DNA of 64,000 bases from Syntrophobacterales bacterium (GTDB taxonomy: Bacteria > Desulfobacterota > Desulfobaccia > Desulfobaccales > 0-14-0-80-60-11). The position numbers were made by a program, and so were the translations under genes. Below the pieces are notes generated by a model that had not been told where the DNA came from, ran no database searches, and saw only the letters and a program-made list of their open reading frames with translations. Below, piece after piece: positions 49,193-57,607 of this stretch (position 1 is its first letter; the number at the start of each line of letters is the position of its first letter). Where the stretch lies: NCBI GenBank assembly GCA_023229795.1, contig JALNYP010000014.1, positions 1 to 64,000 of the forward strand, in the 5' to 3' direction.

Positions 49193-50365
49193 ATGGGTGT
49201 AATCTATTTCGACCATCTTGCGGCCACGCCCCTCCACCCCCGGGTGAAGGAGGCCATGATTAAGCATATTGAGACCGTGTACGGTAACCCGGCCACCGAC
49301 AACCATGTAGGCCAGCCGGCCGCCCTGGCCCTCGAAGAGGCTAGGGTCCGGGTAGCCGCCCTGATCAACGCCGACCCCAAAGAGGTGGTGTTCAATTCGG
49401 GCGGCACCGAGTCCGTCAACCACGCCCTCAAAGGCATCGGCATCGGGCTTCGGGAGAAAGGCCGCCATATCATCACCTCCAACATCGAACACAAGGCGGT
49501 CTTGAACTCGCTGAGGACACTGCGGCTGCTGGATTACCGGGTGACGTCCCTGGACGTGGACCAGTACGGCCTGGTGGACCCGGCCGCGGTGGAAAAGGCC
49601 ATTACGCCCGAGACCATTCTCATCTCCATCATGCTGGGCAACAATGAGATCGGCACGCTTGAGCCCGTGGCCGAGATCGCCAAGATCGCCAAGAAACACA
49701 AGGTGATGATGCACACCGACGCGGTGGCCGCCACCGGCATCATCCCCGTGGACGTGCAGGAGCTGGGAGTGAACCTCTTAAGCCTGGCAGCCAACCAGTT
49801 TTACGGGCCTCCCGGGGTAGGGGCGCTCTACGTCCGCAAGGGGACGCCCCTGTGGCCCCTGCTGGACGGCGGCCTCCAGGAGAACAAGCGCCGGGCCGGC
49901 ACGGAAAACCTCATCGGCATCGTGGGCATGGGCATGGCCGCGGAAATGGCCCGCCTGGAGATGCCCGAACGCCTGCCGCGCATTAAGGCCCTCAAAGACC
50001 GCCTGGCCCAGGGGATCAAAGGCCGCATCCCCGAAATCAAGATCAACGGCCATCCCACCCAATGCCTGCCGCATCTCTTCTCCGTCTCGGTGGAATACAT
50101 CGAGGGCGAGAGCCTGGTGATGATGCTGGATGATGAAGGCATTATCGTGGCTACCCGGTCCGCCTGCGCCTCCGGGTCCCTGCGCGCCTCCCACGTGCTC
50201 ATCGGCACCGGCCTGGGGCACGCCCTGGCCCAGGGCACCCTGGTCTTCACCCTGGGGGTCGATAACACCGAGGCGGATATCGACAAAGTGCTCCAGGTGA
50301 TGCCCGGCATCGTCCAGACCCTGCGGGAGATGTCGCCGCTCTATAAAAAAGAGCACGCGGGCTGA
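49193..50365 (+). CDS. NifS/IscS-like protein lacking the PLP lysine
   Basis: A 390-residue class V aminotransferase-fold protein by overall sequence: YFDHLAATPLHPRV, GNPATDNH, NSGGTESVNHALKG, the His of NIEHKAVLN, HTDAVAATG, and the cysteine loop TRSACASGSLRASHVL, which carries the sulfur-accepting Cys. In NifS/IscS the PLP Schiff-base Lys sits in S(A/L)SAHK(F/I/L)YGPKG. Here the DNA reads SLAANQFYGPPG, so the Lys and His are both replaced (Asn-Gln). The PLP-contacting Gln of HTDAVQ is Ala. It is therefore probably not a standard desulfurase. It is in an operon with the IscU-like gene. Confidence 0.85.
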   Translation: MGVIYFDHLAATPLHPRVKEAMIKHIETVYGNPATDNHVGQPAALALEEARVRVAALINADPKEVVFNSGGTESVNHALKGIGIGLREKGRHIITSNIEHKAVLNSLRTLRLLDYRVTSLDVDQYGLVDPAAVEKAITPETILISIMLGNNEIGTLEPVAEIAKIAKKHKVMMHTDAVAATGIIPVDVQELGVNLLSLAANQFYGPPGVGALYVRKGTPLWPLLDGGLQENKRRAGTENLIGIVGMGMAAEMARLEMPERLPRIKALKDRLAQGIKGRIPEIKINGHPTQCLPHLFSVSVEYIEGESLVMMLDDEGIIVATRSACASGSLRASHVLIGTGLGHALAQGTLVFTLGVDNTEADIDKVLQVMPGIVQTLREMSPLYKKEHAG

Positions 50366-50390
50366 AAGATTAGCTCCCACATATCCTGAA

Positions 50391-50430
50391 GACAGCCGGG
50401 GCGGGTATTTAACCCGCCCCGGCTGTCTTT
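50391..50430 (+). terminator. strong intrinsic terminator
   Basis: GACAGCCGGGGCGGGT, ATTTA, ACCCGCCCCGGCTGTC then TTT: a perfect 16-bp stem that ends the IscU/NifS-like operon. Confidence 0.88.
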
Positions 50431-50469
50431 CCCCTCAGCCTTAGGGCCATTTCTCTGGAAAGGAGACCC

Positions 50470-51102
50470 GTGCTTATGCCTGGTGCTGCCGATGGCACGG
50501 AATGCGGCGCGGCCCCCGGAATCGACCTCAAGGAGGAGGATATCCTGGAGGCCATGCGAGCCATCCCGGGATATCTGGACATCACGCCGGGAGATTTTAA
50601 AGAGGTCTATCGCCTGGCGTTCCAGCACGCCCTGGAGCGCTTGAGCCGGGCCGTCACCGCGGCCGAGATCATGACCGCGGACGTAGTGGCGGTCAAGCCC
50701 GACACGCCGGTGGCGGACGTGGCCGCGGCCATGGGGCAGCATGGGGTGTCGGGAGTGCCCGTGGTGGAGGCCGACCACCGGGTGGTGGGGGTTATTTCGG
50801 AGAAAGATTTCCTCTCCCACATGGGCGTTTCCGAACCCCGTAACTTCATGAGCCTGGTGGCGGGCTGCCTGAGGACCAAAGGCTGCGTGGCCCTGCCCAT
50901 CAAGCGCTCCCTGGCCAAAGATATCATGAGCGCCCCGGCCGTCACCGTAAGCCCGGAAACCACGGTGAGTACCATTGCCGCGCTGTTTACCGACCGGGGG
51001 ATCAACCGGGTGGCGGTCACCGACCCGGAGGGCCGTCTCCTGGGCCTGGTCTCCCGGGGGGATATCGTCAAAGCCACCATGGGCCGGGGCCTGCCATGCT
51101 GA
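50470..51102 (+). CDS. CBS-domain protein
   Basis: A 210-residue protein with a short N-terminal helical part and a pair of CBS domains (about residues 60-115 and 155-205): AEIMTADVVAVKPDTPVADVAAAM, GVPVVEADHRVVGVISEKDFL, then DIMSAPAVTVSPETTVSTIA and RVAVTDPEGRLLGLVSRGDIV. CBS pairs bind adenosine nucleotides. It overlaps the HPP-family gene by seven bases, so it probably regulates that membrane protein. Start GTG 50470 has AAGGAG 5 bp before; an ATG at 50476 is an alternative. Confidence 0.85.
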   Translation: MLMPGAADGTECGAAPGIDLKEEDILEAMRAIPGYLDITPGDFKEVYRLAFQHALERLSRAVTAAEIMTADVVAVKPDTPVADVAAAMGQHGVSGVPVVEADHRVVGVISEKDFLSHMGVSEPRNFMSLVAGCLRTKGCVALPIKRSLAKDIMSAPAVTVSPETTVSTIAALFTDRGINRVAVTDPEGRLLGLVSRGDIVKATMGRGLPC

Positions 51103-51638
51103 GGACCTACTTCCGCAAAATGGCCGGCACCACCCAGAGCCCGCCCCGGGTCAACCTGGCGGAAATCTTCTGGTCCTGGCTGGGGGCTTTCCTGGGGATC
51201 GCCGCGGTGGCCGTGATCAACTACAACCTGCTGGACAAAACCAGCCTGCTGATGCTGATCGGGTCCTTCGGGGCCTCGGCGGTGCTCATTTACGGGGCCA
51301 TCAAGAGTCCCCTGGCCCAGCCCCGCAACCTCCTGGGCGGCCACGTGATTTCGGCCCTCATCGGCGTTACCGCCTTCAAGTTCCTGGCTCCCCATCTCTG
51401 GCTGGCCGCGGCCCTGGCCGTGGCCACCAGCATCGCGGTGATGCACGCCACCAAAACCCTGCACCCGCCCGGCGGCGCCACCGCCCTCATCGCGGTCATC
51501 AGCGGCCCCAACGTGACCAATTTGGGATACCTTTATGCGCTGATCCCTGTGGGGGCCGGCGCCCTCATCATGCTGGTGGTGGCCCTGGTGGTGAATAACC
51601 TGGCCCCTCAACGCCGCTACCCCGAGTTCTGGTGGTGA
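51096..51638 (+). CDS. HPP-family integral membrane protein
   Basis: A 180-residue protein with four membrane helices and the defining His-Pro-Pro motif (KTLHPPGGATALIAVISG). HPP proteins have been linked to nitrite transport in cyanobacterial and plant membranes (family knowledge). The N-terminal helix starts after a polar stretch; another motif, SFGASAVLIYGAIKSPLAQPRN, is typical. Overlap with the CBS-domain gene (ATG inside its last codons) points to a two-gene unit. Confidence 0.87.
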   Translation: MLRTYFRKMAGTTQSPPRVNLAEIFWSWLGAFLGIAAVAVINYNLLDKTSLLMLIGSFGASAVLIYGAIKSPLAQPRNLLGGHVISALIGVTAFKFLAPHLWLAAALAVATSIAVMHATKTLHPPGGATALIAVISGPNVTNLGYLYALIPVGAGALIMLVVALVVNNLAPQRRYPEFWW

Positions 51639-51704
51639 ATATGCAGTAACTTGAGGGGGAGGGCCGGGGCAGCCTGACGAAAGATTCCCCCCCCTCCCTC
51701 AGAA

Positions 51705-52820
51705 CTATTCCACCGCCTGGCGATGGGGGAAGGCCTGGGGCCAGCGGGAGGGCTGGCAGCGCCGGTATTGGGGCGGGTATTCCAGGTCCACCCACAGCTC
51801 TTCGGCCGCGTGCCAGGTCCAGCGCGGGTCGTACAACATGCCTCGGGCCAGGGCCACCAGGTCGGCCTGGCGCCGGGCAATAATCTCTTCGGCCTGCTGC
51901 GGCTGGTTGATCATCCCCACCACCATGGTGATAAGCCCCGTTTCCTGCCGGATGCGGGCTGCGAAGGGCACCTGGTAGCCCGGCCCCACGGCCAGCCGTT
52001 GATAAGGCACCAATCCCCCGCCGGAAACGTCGATAAAATCGCAGCCCCGCGCTTTCAACTCCTGAGCGAAGGCCACCGAATCCACGATATCCCAGCCGCC
52101 CTCGGCGTAATCCATGGCGGAAATCCGCACCCCCAAAGGCTTATCGGCGGGCCAGGCCTCCCGCATGGCCGCGAACACTTCCAGGGGAAAACGCATACGG
52201 TTTTCCCGGCTGCCGCCGTAGTCGTCAGCACGCAGATTACTCAGCGGCGACAGAAACTCGTGCAATAGGTAGCCGTGGGCCGCGTGCAGTTCCACCAGGT
52301 CGAAGTCCAGGCGGGCGGCCCGGCGGGTGGCCCGGACAAAGGCTTGCTTAATCGCCTGCAAACCCGCGGCATCCAGGGCCTGGGGCCGGGGCCAGGCGTC
52401 TCCGTAGCTGATCTCAGAGGGCCCCACCGTGGTCCAGGCGCCTTCCTTCGGCATCAGCGGCCGGCCATGCTCCTCCCAGGGCAGGTGATCCGAGGCCTTG
52501 CGTCCGGCATGGGCCAACTGAATCCCCAGGCGGCTAGCGCCGTATACCCGGCAGAATCCCACGATCCGGCGCAACGCGGCTTCATTGTCATCCGAATATA
52601 ATCCCAGGTCGCCGTAGGTGATGCGCCCCCGGGGTTCGACCGCGGTGGCCTCGACCATTACCAAGCCAGGACCGGAAACACTGAGGTTGCCCAGGTGCAT
52701 GAGGTGCCAGTCGCCGGCGTTGCCGTCCTGGGCGGAGTACTGGCACATAGGCGAAACCACGATGCGGTTCGCCAGGGTCAGCTCCCGCAGGGATAAAGGC
52801 GAAAACAAGGCGCTGTGCAT
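51705..52820 (-). CDS. old yellow enzyme, YqjM-type NADH:flavin oxidoreductase
   Basis: A 371-residue TIM-barrel FMN reductase of the thermophilic-like OYE class. FMN and substrate sites: NRIVVSPMCQYSAQDG (with the Cys used by YqjM), QLAHAGRKAS, the His pair in ELHAAHGYLLHEFLSPLSN, VRISAMDY and VVGMINQPQQAEEII. Reduces activated C=C bonds of enones and other electrophiles. GGGAGG site; alone in its transcription unit, convergent with HPP gene. Confidence 0.93.
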   Translation of the reverse strand: MHSALFSPLSLRELTLANRIVVSPMCQYSAQDGNAGDWHLMHLGNLSVSGPGLVMVEATAVEPRGRITYGDLGLYSDDNEAALRRIVGFCRVYGASRLGIQLAHAGRKASDHLPWEEHGRPLMPKEGAWTTVGPSEISYGDAWPRPQALDAAGLQAIKQAFVRATRRAARLDFDLVELHAAHGYLLHEFLSPLSNLRADDYGGSRENRMRFPLEVFAAMREAWPADKPLGVRISAMDYAEGGWDIVDSVAFAQELKARGCDFIDVSGGGLVPYQRLAVGPGYQVPFAARIRQETGLITMVVGMINQPQQAEEIIARRQADLVALARGMLYDPRWTWHAAEELWVDLEYPPQYRRCQPSRWPQAFPHRQAVE

Positions 52821-53048
52821 AGAAGCCTCCCACTTTAAAGTGATGGTTCCAGCTCTATACTCCCCCTACGACCGAAGATAATGTCTTCCGCCAATCTTTA
52901 CCAGGGTGGCGATGAATTCCCCGGCTTTAAAGACAGTTGACAAGCAATCCATAAAACTCCACAAAATCTCCACAAAATCTCCATATTTTTAAAAAATAAT
53001 CATAGTAAAATTAGGCTCCTTAAGAAATATGGGCATCAGAGGAGCCTC

Positions 53049-53963
53049 ATGAAGAGCCGAATTGCCAAGCTCATCCTGGTTATCGCACTAAGCCTGTCCC
53101 TGGCGGCCGCTTCCGGCGCAGCCCTGGCCAACTCCGTAGTGCTCTCGGGGGTTCCAGAGTACGAATGGTATTACGGCTGCTCTCCCACCTCAGGCGGCAT
53201 GCTCATGGGCTACTGGGCCGGCAAAGGCTATACCCAGTTGCTCCCCGGGGTGACCGACCCTCTGGTGCAATCCGCCGCCGTCAATAATAATATCGCTAGC
53301 ACCGCGCACATTACCGCCGGCGGCACTTATGGCACCTATCTAGGCCATACCGCGGACTGCATTGCTGACTTCATGCAGACCGATAACGGCGGCACTTCCG
53401 GGGCCAATATCGCTACCGGCCTGACCGCCTGGACCAGTTACGCGGGCCTGACTGCCACCACGACTTATAGCGAAGTCTCTTATTTTACGGATGGAACTTT
53501 TAGCTACGCAGTTTTTGAGAATGAAATCAACACCGGCCGCCCTATGCTCCTCAATCTCGCGACCTATCTAATTTCGTATGGCAAGTGGGTGGGGCACACG
53601 GTGCTGGCATACGGTTACGAGGACGATATGTTTCAAATCAGGCTTTCTAGCAGTACGGGTTACGTATATCTTACTGTGGCGGGCTTTGCGGTGATGGATA
53701 CCTGGGTAAACGGCACGGGCCAGACCAGTTGGTACGATTGGGAGGGGGATATCGTCACCGCTCTTTTGATTGATGGCGTGGAGTGGTGGCCATATGTTGA
53801 TTTGAGCGGCTATTCCTACGGCAGCCTCTATGATTGGCAGATCATCAGCGGGGTCACCTACCAACTGGTTCCCCTGCCGTCCACCCTGGTGCTCCTGGGC
53901 TCCGGTCTGCTGATCCTCTTGAGGCTGCAAAGGAAGAAAAGCTCTGAATTTATTAAAAATTAA
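53049..53963 (+). CDS. secreted C39-like peptidase-fold protein with PEP-CTERM anchor
   Basis: A 304-residue exported protein. The signal peptide (ILVIALSLSLAAASGAALA) is followed by SGVPEYEWYYGCSPTSGGMLMGYWA, the papain-like nucleophile region of C39-family proteins (Cys in GCSPTS), then LNLATYLISYGKWVGHTVLAYGYEDD with the expected His. The C-terminus VPLPSTLVLLGSGLLILLRLQRKK is a PEP-CTERM-type sorting signal (short Pro motif, helix, basic tail). GAGGAG site. Likely displayed on the surface via exosortase; whether it is an active peptidase is not shown. Confidence 0.75.
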   Translation: MKSRIAKLILVIALSLSLAAASGAALANSVVLSGVPEYEWYYGCSPTSGGMLMGYWAGKGYTQLLPGVTDPLVQSAAVNNNIASTAHITAGGTYGTYLGHTADCIADFMQTDNGGTSGANIATGLTAWTSYAGLTATTTYSEVSYFTDGTFSYAVFENEINTGRPMLLNLATYLISYGKWVGHTVLAYGYEDDMFQIRLSSSTGYVYLTVAGFAVMDTWVNGTGQTSWYDWEGDIVTALLIDGVEWWPYVDLSGYSYGSLYDWQIISGVTYQLVPLPSTLVLLGSGLLILLRLQRKKSSEFIKN

Positions 53964-54035
53964 CGCCGCGGCTCCTGGTTCCGGTCATGGGGCTGGACAG
54001 GCTTCATCCCGGCAAGAAAGAGACAGGTCAGATCC

Positions 54036-54536
54036 TTGCGGGTTTTTCAGTGCCACCGGTGGTCATGGGCATGGATTACAGGGGGGGTAGTTATGCTGAT
54101 GCTGGCCGGATTGTCTTTAGGAATGCCGCCTCTGGCAAAGATCCAGGCAGATAATCTGGCCGCGGCGGAGGTCCTCATCGGCCAGGTGATGTATGTCGGT
54201 CCGGACCTGGCCTCTCAATCTCCGGCCGGGACCCAGGGAGAAAAGCCGGCCTGGGACCGGTTTTCCTTACGGATCGTCAATGTGGTCAAGAGTCGGCGAG
54301 GGTCCCAGCCGGGAAACCAGGTGGAGGTCCGATTTCTCCGGGAACTGGAAAGCCCTATTAAAAGCGGCCTGATTCCGGTTCAGGTCTCAGCGGGTGATCT
54401 GGTAATCGTCTTTGCCAACCCCAAAGAAAAGGGCCAAGAGCTTCTGGTCCCGGTCTATGCCGGTTTCTCCATAATCCGGCTCAAGCCCCTTCCTCCGGAC
54501 CAGCAGGCAGTTCCCTTTCCTCAGCCTCCCCGGTAA
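54036..54536 (+). CDS. secreted hypothetical protein
   Basis: A 166-residue protein with a signal-type N-terminus. Using TTG at 54036 the hydrophobic core is ITGGVVMLMLAGLSLGMPPLA; an ATG at 54093 is preceded by AGGGGGGG and would start inside this helix. Mature part: VLIGQVMYVGPDLA and RFLRELESPIKSGLIPVQVSAGDLVIVFANP, a beta-rich pattern of unknown family. It overlaps the 3' end of the minus-strand gene at 54481 by 56 bp. Confidence 0.5.
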   Translation: MRVFQCHRWSWAWITGGVVMLMLAGLSLGMPPLAKIQADNLAAAEVLIGQVMYVGPDLASQSPAGTQGEKPAWDRFSLRIVNVVKSRRGSQPGNQVEVRFLRELESPIKSGLIPVQVSAGDLVIVFANPKEKGQELLVPVYAGFSIIRLKPLPPDQQAVPFPQPPR

Positions 54537-55137
54537 CCCCCCAGGACTCCTCCGGCGTTCGGCAACAGGAGGGGGGTCGCAGATTATTCCGCGGGGCCGA
54601 TTCCACCCGTTCCCGGAACCGGCCCACCGCCCGGGGGATGAGCCTGCGCACCATGACTGCCCGGTCCATGGGGTTGAGCCGGGCGTAGGCGGCGTAATCA
54701 GGATAGTCGGGGTCTAGAACCGGGGCGGCCTGGCTGAACCTGGGCCCCAGGCGCCAGGCCCCCCGCACCAGTTCGATGATGGGGGTGTCGGCTTCTGGCA
54801 CCTCCCCCACCCACCCCAAACGGCGCATGACTTCGAACCGCACCCGGTCCACCAGAGCAAAAGCGGTGTCGATGATCTTCATCTTGGTGTCGTTATCCAG
54901 GTCATCCAGGCGGAAACGCACCGAGCCGCCCAGCCCTTGGGCGCCCATGACCAGGTCAAAGAAGACGTAGAGATTTTCCTGCCCCGGGGAGGCCAGATAA
55001 AGGAGGGTGGTGGGACTCAGGTCCTGCAGCCGGGTGTCGGGGCCGAACTGCTCCTGAAAGCGAGCCAGCCAGGAGCGAAAGCCCTGGTCCGCGGCCATCT
55101 TGGACCGGAAGCGTTCCAGGTCGATGATTTCAGCCAT
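54481..55137 (-). CDS. conserved hypothetical protein
   Basis: A 218-residue protein, largely soluble. N-terminal MAEIIDLERFRSKMAADQGFR is a helical segment, then SPTTLLYLASPGQENLYVFFDLVM, RFRLDDLDNDTKMKIIDTAFALVDRVRFEV; the C-terminus is Pro- and Glu-rich. No motif recognised. It overlaps the start of pgsA by eight bases and has the same strand, so it is co-transcribed with a phospholipid-synthesis gene. The 3' end overlaps the convergent secreted hypothetical gene. Confidence 0.55.
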   Translation of the reverse strand: MAEIIDLERFRSKMAADQGFRSWLARFQEQFGPDTRLQDLSPTTLLYLASPGQENLYVFFDLVMGAQGLGGSVRFRLDDLDNDTKMKIIDTAFALVDRVRFEVMRRLGWVGEVPEADTPIIELVRGAWRLGPRFSQAAPVLDPDYPDYAAYARLNPMDRAVMVRRLIPRAVGRFRERVESAPRNNLRPPSCCRTPEESWGVTGEAEERELPAGPEEGA

Positions 55138-55714
55138 TGCCGTCCTCTTTGGCGTCGTTGCCCTGGAACACGTTCATCTGCTTGATGCCGGCGTACAGAT
55201 ATTGAATGCCGGAAACCGAGGTAAAAATGCCGGTAACCCAGAAAAAGACCGACAGAACCAGGCTAGGGATGGGCCAGATCTTGCTCAGCAGCACGAAGCC
55301 CACCGTGACCAGTTGGAAGGTGGTGGTCCATTTTCCCGCCATGGTGACTTTGATCACCAGGGGAATATCCCCCAGGCGAAAGATCAACACGCCCAGGGCC
55401 AGGGTGACATCCCGGCTGATCACCACCACGGTCAGCCAGGAGGGTATCTGGTGGTAGATGCTCAGGGTCACGAAGCTGGCGGCCATGAGGAGTTTGTCCG
55501 CCAGGGGGTCGAGATAGCTCCCCAGGCGGGACTTCTGTTGCCAGGTCCGGGCGATGAGGCCGTCCGCCATATCACTCACCCCGGCCAGGATAAAGATCAA
55601 CAGGGCCTTGCGATAATTCCCCTGGATCAAAAAAATGATGAACAGCGGCGTCAGGAGAATGCGGAGCAGGGTGATGAGATTGGGAATGGTGAGGCTAGCC
55701 TTGGATGATGCCAT
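55130..55714 (-). CDS. pgsA: CDP-alcohol phosphatidyltransferase (PgsA-like)
   Basis: A 194-residue membrane enzyme making phosphatidylglycerol phosphate from CDP-diacylglycerol and glycerol-3-phosphate. The family signature D-x2-D-G-x2-A-R-x8-G-x3-D-x3-D is present in SDMADGLIARTWQQKSRLGS and YLDPLADKLL. About five or six helices. The gene overlaps the hypothetical gene downstream by eight bases. Other CDP-alcohol transferases (phosphatidylinositol, cardiolipin) cannot be fully excluded. Confidence 0.85.
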   Translation of the reverse strand: MASSKASLTIPNLITLLRILLTPLFIIFLIQGNYRKALLIFILAGVSDMADGLIARTWQQKSRLGSYLDPLADKLLMAASFVTLSIYHQIPSWLTVVVISRDVTLALGVLIFRLGDIPLVIKVTMAGKWTTTFQLVTVGFVLLSKIWPIPSLVLSVFFWVTGIFTSVSGIQYLYAGIKQMNVFQGNDAKEDGNG

Positions 55715-55906
55715 AGGGCGATTTTCGGTGAAAAGGGCTTTTTTGGAAAAGGTAACACAAGAAAGGTTAGCAAATCAATGCCTTCCTGGGGATGGAAACC
55801 AAATAATGCCCACCGGAGGGCCTAAATGGCCTGGGTTCTCGTCCGGCTGAGCCCCCCCAAAAGCCGGGTGGGCGCGCAGCTTACGGCCCTCAGTGGCTCT
55901 GCCGCC

Positions 55907-55936
55907 TTGACACCATTGCCGGGCTTCATTTATGCT
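55907..55936 (+). promoter_or_regulatory. sigma-70-type promoter for dtd
   Basis: TTGACA (55907-55912), an 18-bp spacer and TATGCT (55931-55936), 35 bp before the ATG. Confidence 0.55.
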
Positions 55937-55970
55937 GACCGGGAGGCAACGGCCTCGAGGGGGGATGAAG

Positions 55971-56420
55971 ATGCGGGCGGTGGTACAGAGGGTCAAGGAG
56001 GCCTGGGTCCGGGTGGACGGGGAGGAGGTGGCCCGGATCGGCGCGGGCCTGTTGGTCCTGGCAGGGGTGGCGCACGATGACGGTCCCGAGGACGTGGCCT
56101 ATCTGGCCCAGAAACTTGCGCACCTGCGGGTCTTTGCCGGGGACGGCCGCCTCCTGCACCTCTCCCTGTTGGACCTCAAGGCCGAGGTCCTGTTAGTGTC
56201 CCAATTCACCGTGTTCGGGGATTGCCGCAAGGGCCGGCGGCCTTCCTTTGACCAGGCGGCTCCTCCGGAAAGGGCGGAAAAGCTCTACGAGGACCTGGCC
56301 CGGGCCCTGGCCGGGCATGGCCTGAAGGTGAGCACCGGCCGCTTCCGCCAGATGATGGACGTGGGCCTCATCAACGACGGCCCGGTGACTCTGTTGCTGG
56401 ATAGTAAAAAAGTATTTTAA
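55971..56420 (+). CDS. dtd: D-aminoacyl-tRNA deacylase
   Basis: A 149-residue DTD that hydrolyses D-amino acids wrongly attached to tRNA. Motifs: MRAVVQRVKEAWVRVDGE, then LVSQFTVFGDCRKGRRPSF (family SQFTL-K-G-RPSF) and LINDGPVTLLLD (the NGPVT-type active-site loop). Start ATG at 55971 with GGGGGG six bases before; an ATG at 55965 is an alternative. Alone; a cupin gene follows. Confidence 0.93.
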   Translation: MRAVVQRVKEAWVRVDGEEVARIGAGLLVLAGVAHDDGPEDVAYLAQKLAHLRVFAGDGRLLHLSLLDLKAEVLLVSQFTVFGDCRKGRRPSFDQAAPPERAEKLYEDLARALAGHGLKVSTGRFRQMMDVGLINDGPVTLLLDSKKVF

Positions 56421-56543
56421 CCTATTATAAAATTGACAAAGCAGAACTAGACTATTATGGTTTTCAAGAACTTATCGCCCTGGCCGGAAATTGTCCCGGC
56501 AGACTGCTTATACGGTTGGCGACCCGGAGCCGCGGGAGACTCG

Positions 56544-56855
56544 ATGAAACTCATCGATTTGCAGAAAGTGGATACATTTACCGCTGACAAGCCTTATCGG
56601 GAACTGTTGTATGATTCCGCCGATCTGCGGGTTCTGGCCTTCAACTTCGAGCCCGGCCAGGAGTTACCGGTCCATTCCCATCCTGCCGATGCGGATGTCA
56701 CCCTGATGATCCTGGAAGGCGAAGGCGAGTTTACCGGCGCCCATGAAATGCCGGCCAGGCCCGGACTTATCCAGATCATGCCGGTGGGCGACCCCCACGG
56801 CCTGAAGGCCCGTACCCGCCTGCGGATGCTGGTCTTCATCGCCCCCACCCTGTAA
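56544..56855 (+). CDS. small cupin-domain protein
   Basis: A 103-residue single-domain cupin. Metal-binding motif 1 is ELPVHSHPADADVTLMILEGEGEF with His-x-His, and motif 2 is IQIMPVGDPHGLKA. The start at 56544 (MKLIDLQKV) has GGGAG six bases before, and the longer upstream frame lacks support. Small cupins of this type bind metal and are often of unknown substrate. No operon partner is apparent. Confidence 0.72.
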   Translation: MKLIDLQKVDTFTADKPYRELLYDSADLRVLAFNFEPGQELPVHSHPADADVTLMILEGEGEFTGAHEMPARPGLIQIMPVGDPHGLKARTRLRMLVFIAPTL

Positions 56856-56944
56856 CTCCGCAGGCCCGGACCTGGCCCCGGCGGCGTGACCGCAGGCTTT
56901 AGATCTGAATTCAGGCTGAGAGCCCCAATCGAGCCCACGGCTTT

Positions 56945-57607
56945 ATGTTACCTATTTATCTAAAAGATCAGGAATTTTCCCCGCCGGACGACCCCATCTA
57001 CTACCTCTTGACCCGGGATGGCCTGTTTTTGGTGAAACGCACCTTGTTCTTTGAGGCCGTGGTGCCGGCCGCGGGCATTCCCTGGCTGGAGCCCCAGGAG
57101 CCCCGGGTCAACCTGAGCGCCCCGCCCCTGCCCGCGGCCCTGCTGCTGCAGGCGCTGGCCTGCTTCCGGGCCGTGTATAACCGCTACCGGAGCGAAGCCG
57201 TGGTCCTGCTGGGCTGGCGGGAGGCCACCCGGACCTATGAGTTGGTCCTGCCCCACCAGACCGTGGGGGGCGGCCACTGCGATTATGAGATCAAGGAATT
57301 CCCCGCGGGGCTGACCCGCTTAGGCACCATTCACAGCCATGCCGGGGTGGAGGCTTTTCACTCCTTGCGGGACTGGGAGGACGAACGATTCGAAGACGGC
57401 CTGCACCTGACCATCGGCAACCTGGACACCGAACTCACCCTGTCCTGCTCGGTGGTGGTCCAGGGCTTCCGGGCCCAGATCCCGCCGGAGCGCCTGTTCT
57501 CCCCCTACCCCATCCCCTGGGACCAGGCGCCGCCGGAGTCCGACTGGGCCGCCGAAGTAGAGCGCAAGGTAACGCCGCTACCGCCGCCGATTGAGTTTGG
57601 CCCGTGA
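56945..57607 (+). CDS. JAMM/MPN-type (Mov34) metalloprotease-like protein
   Basis: A 220-residue protein. The N-terminal 100 residues are a distinct domain with hydrophobic strands; the second half has the JAMM motif exactly as H-x-H-x7-S-x2-D in TIHSHAGVEAFHSLRD, followed by acidic WEDERFEDGLHLTIGN and VVVQGFRAQI. This is the catalytic zinc core of isopeptidases that remove ubiquitin-like proteins; similar domains occur in PRTRC protein A. A ThiF-like E1 is at 35297-35968, but the two are 21 kb apart. A ubiquitin-like partner was not found. Alone in its unit, ATG at 56945. Confidence 0.75.
   Translation: MLPIYLKDQEFSPPDDPIYYLLTRDGLFLVKRTLFFEAVVPAAGIPWLEPQEPRVNLSAPPLPAALLLQALACFRAVYNRYRSEAVVLLGWREATRTYELVLPHQTVGGGHCDYEIKEFPAGLTRLGTIHSHAGVEAFHSLRDWEDERFEDGLHLTIGNLDTELTLSCSVVVQGFRAQIPPERLFSPYPIPWDQAPPESDWAAEVERKVTPLPPPIEFGP

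Noticed and set aside
53040..53100. Sec-type UGA sites in other genes
   Set aside because: I looked for in-frame UGA beside CxxC motifs in the other gene ends I read and found none besides 14178-14180.
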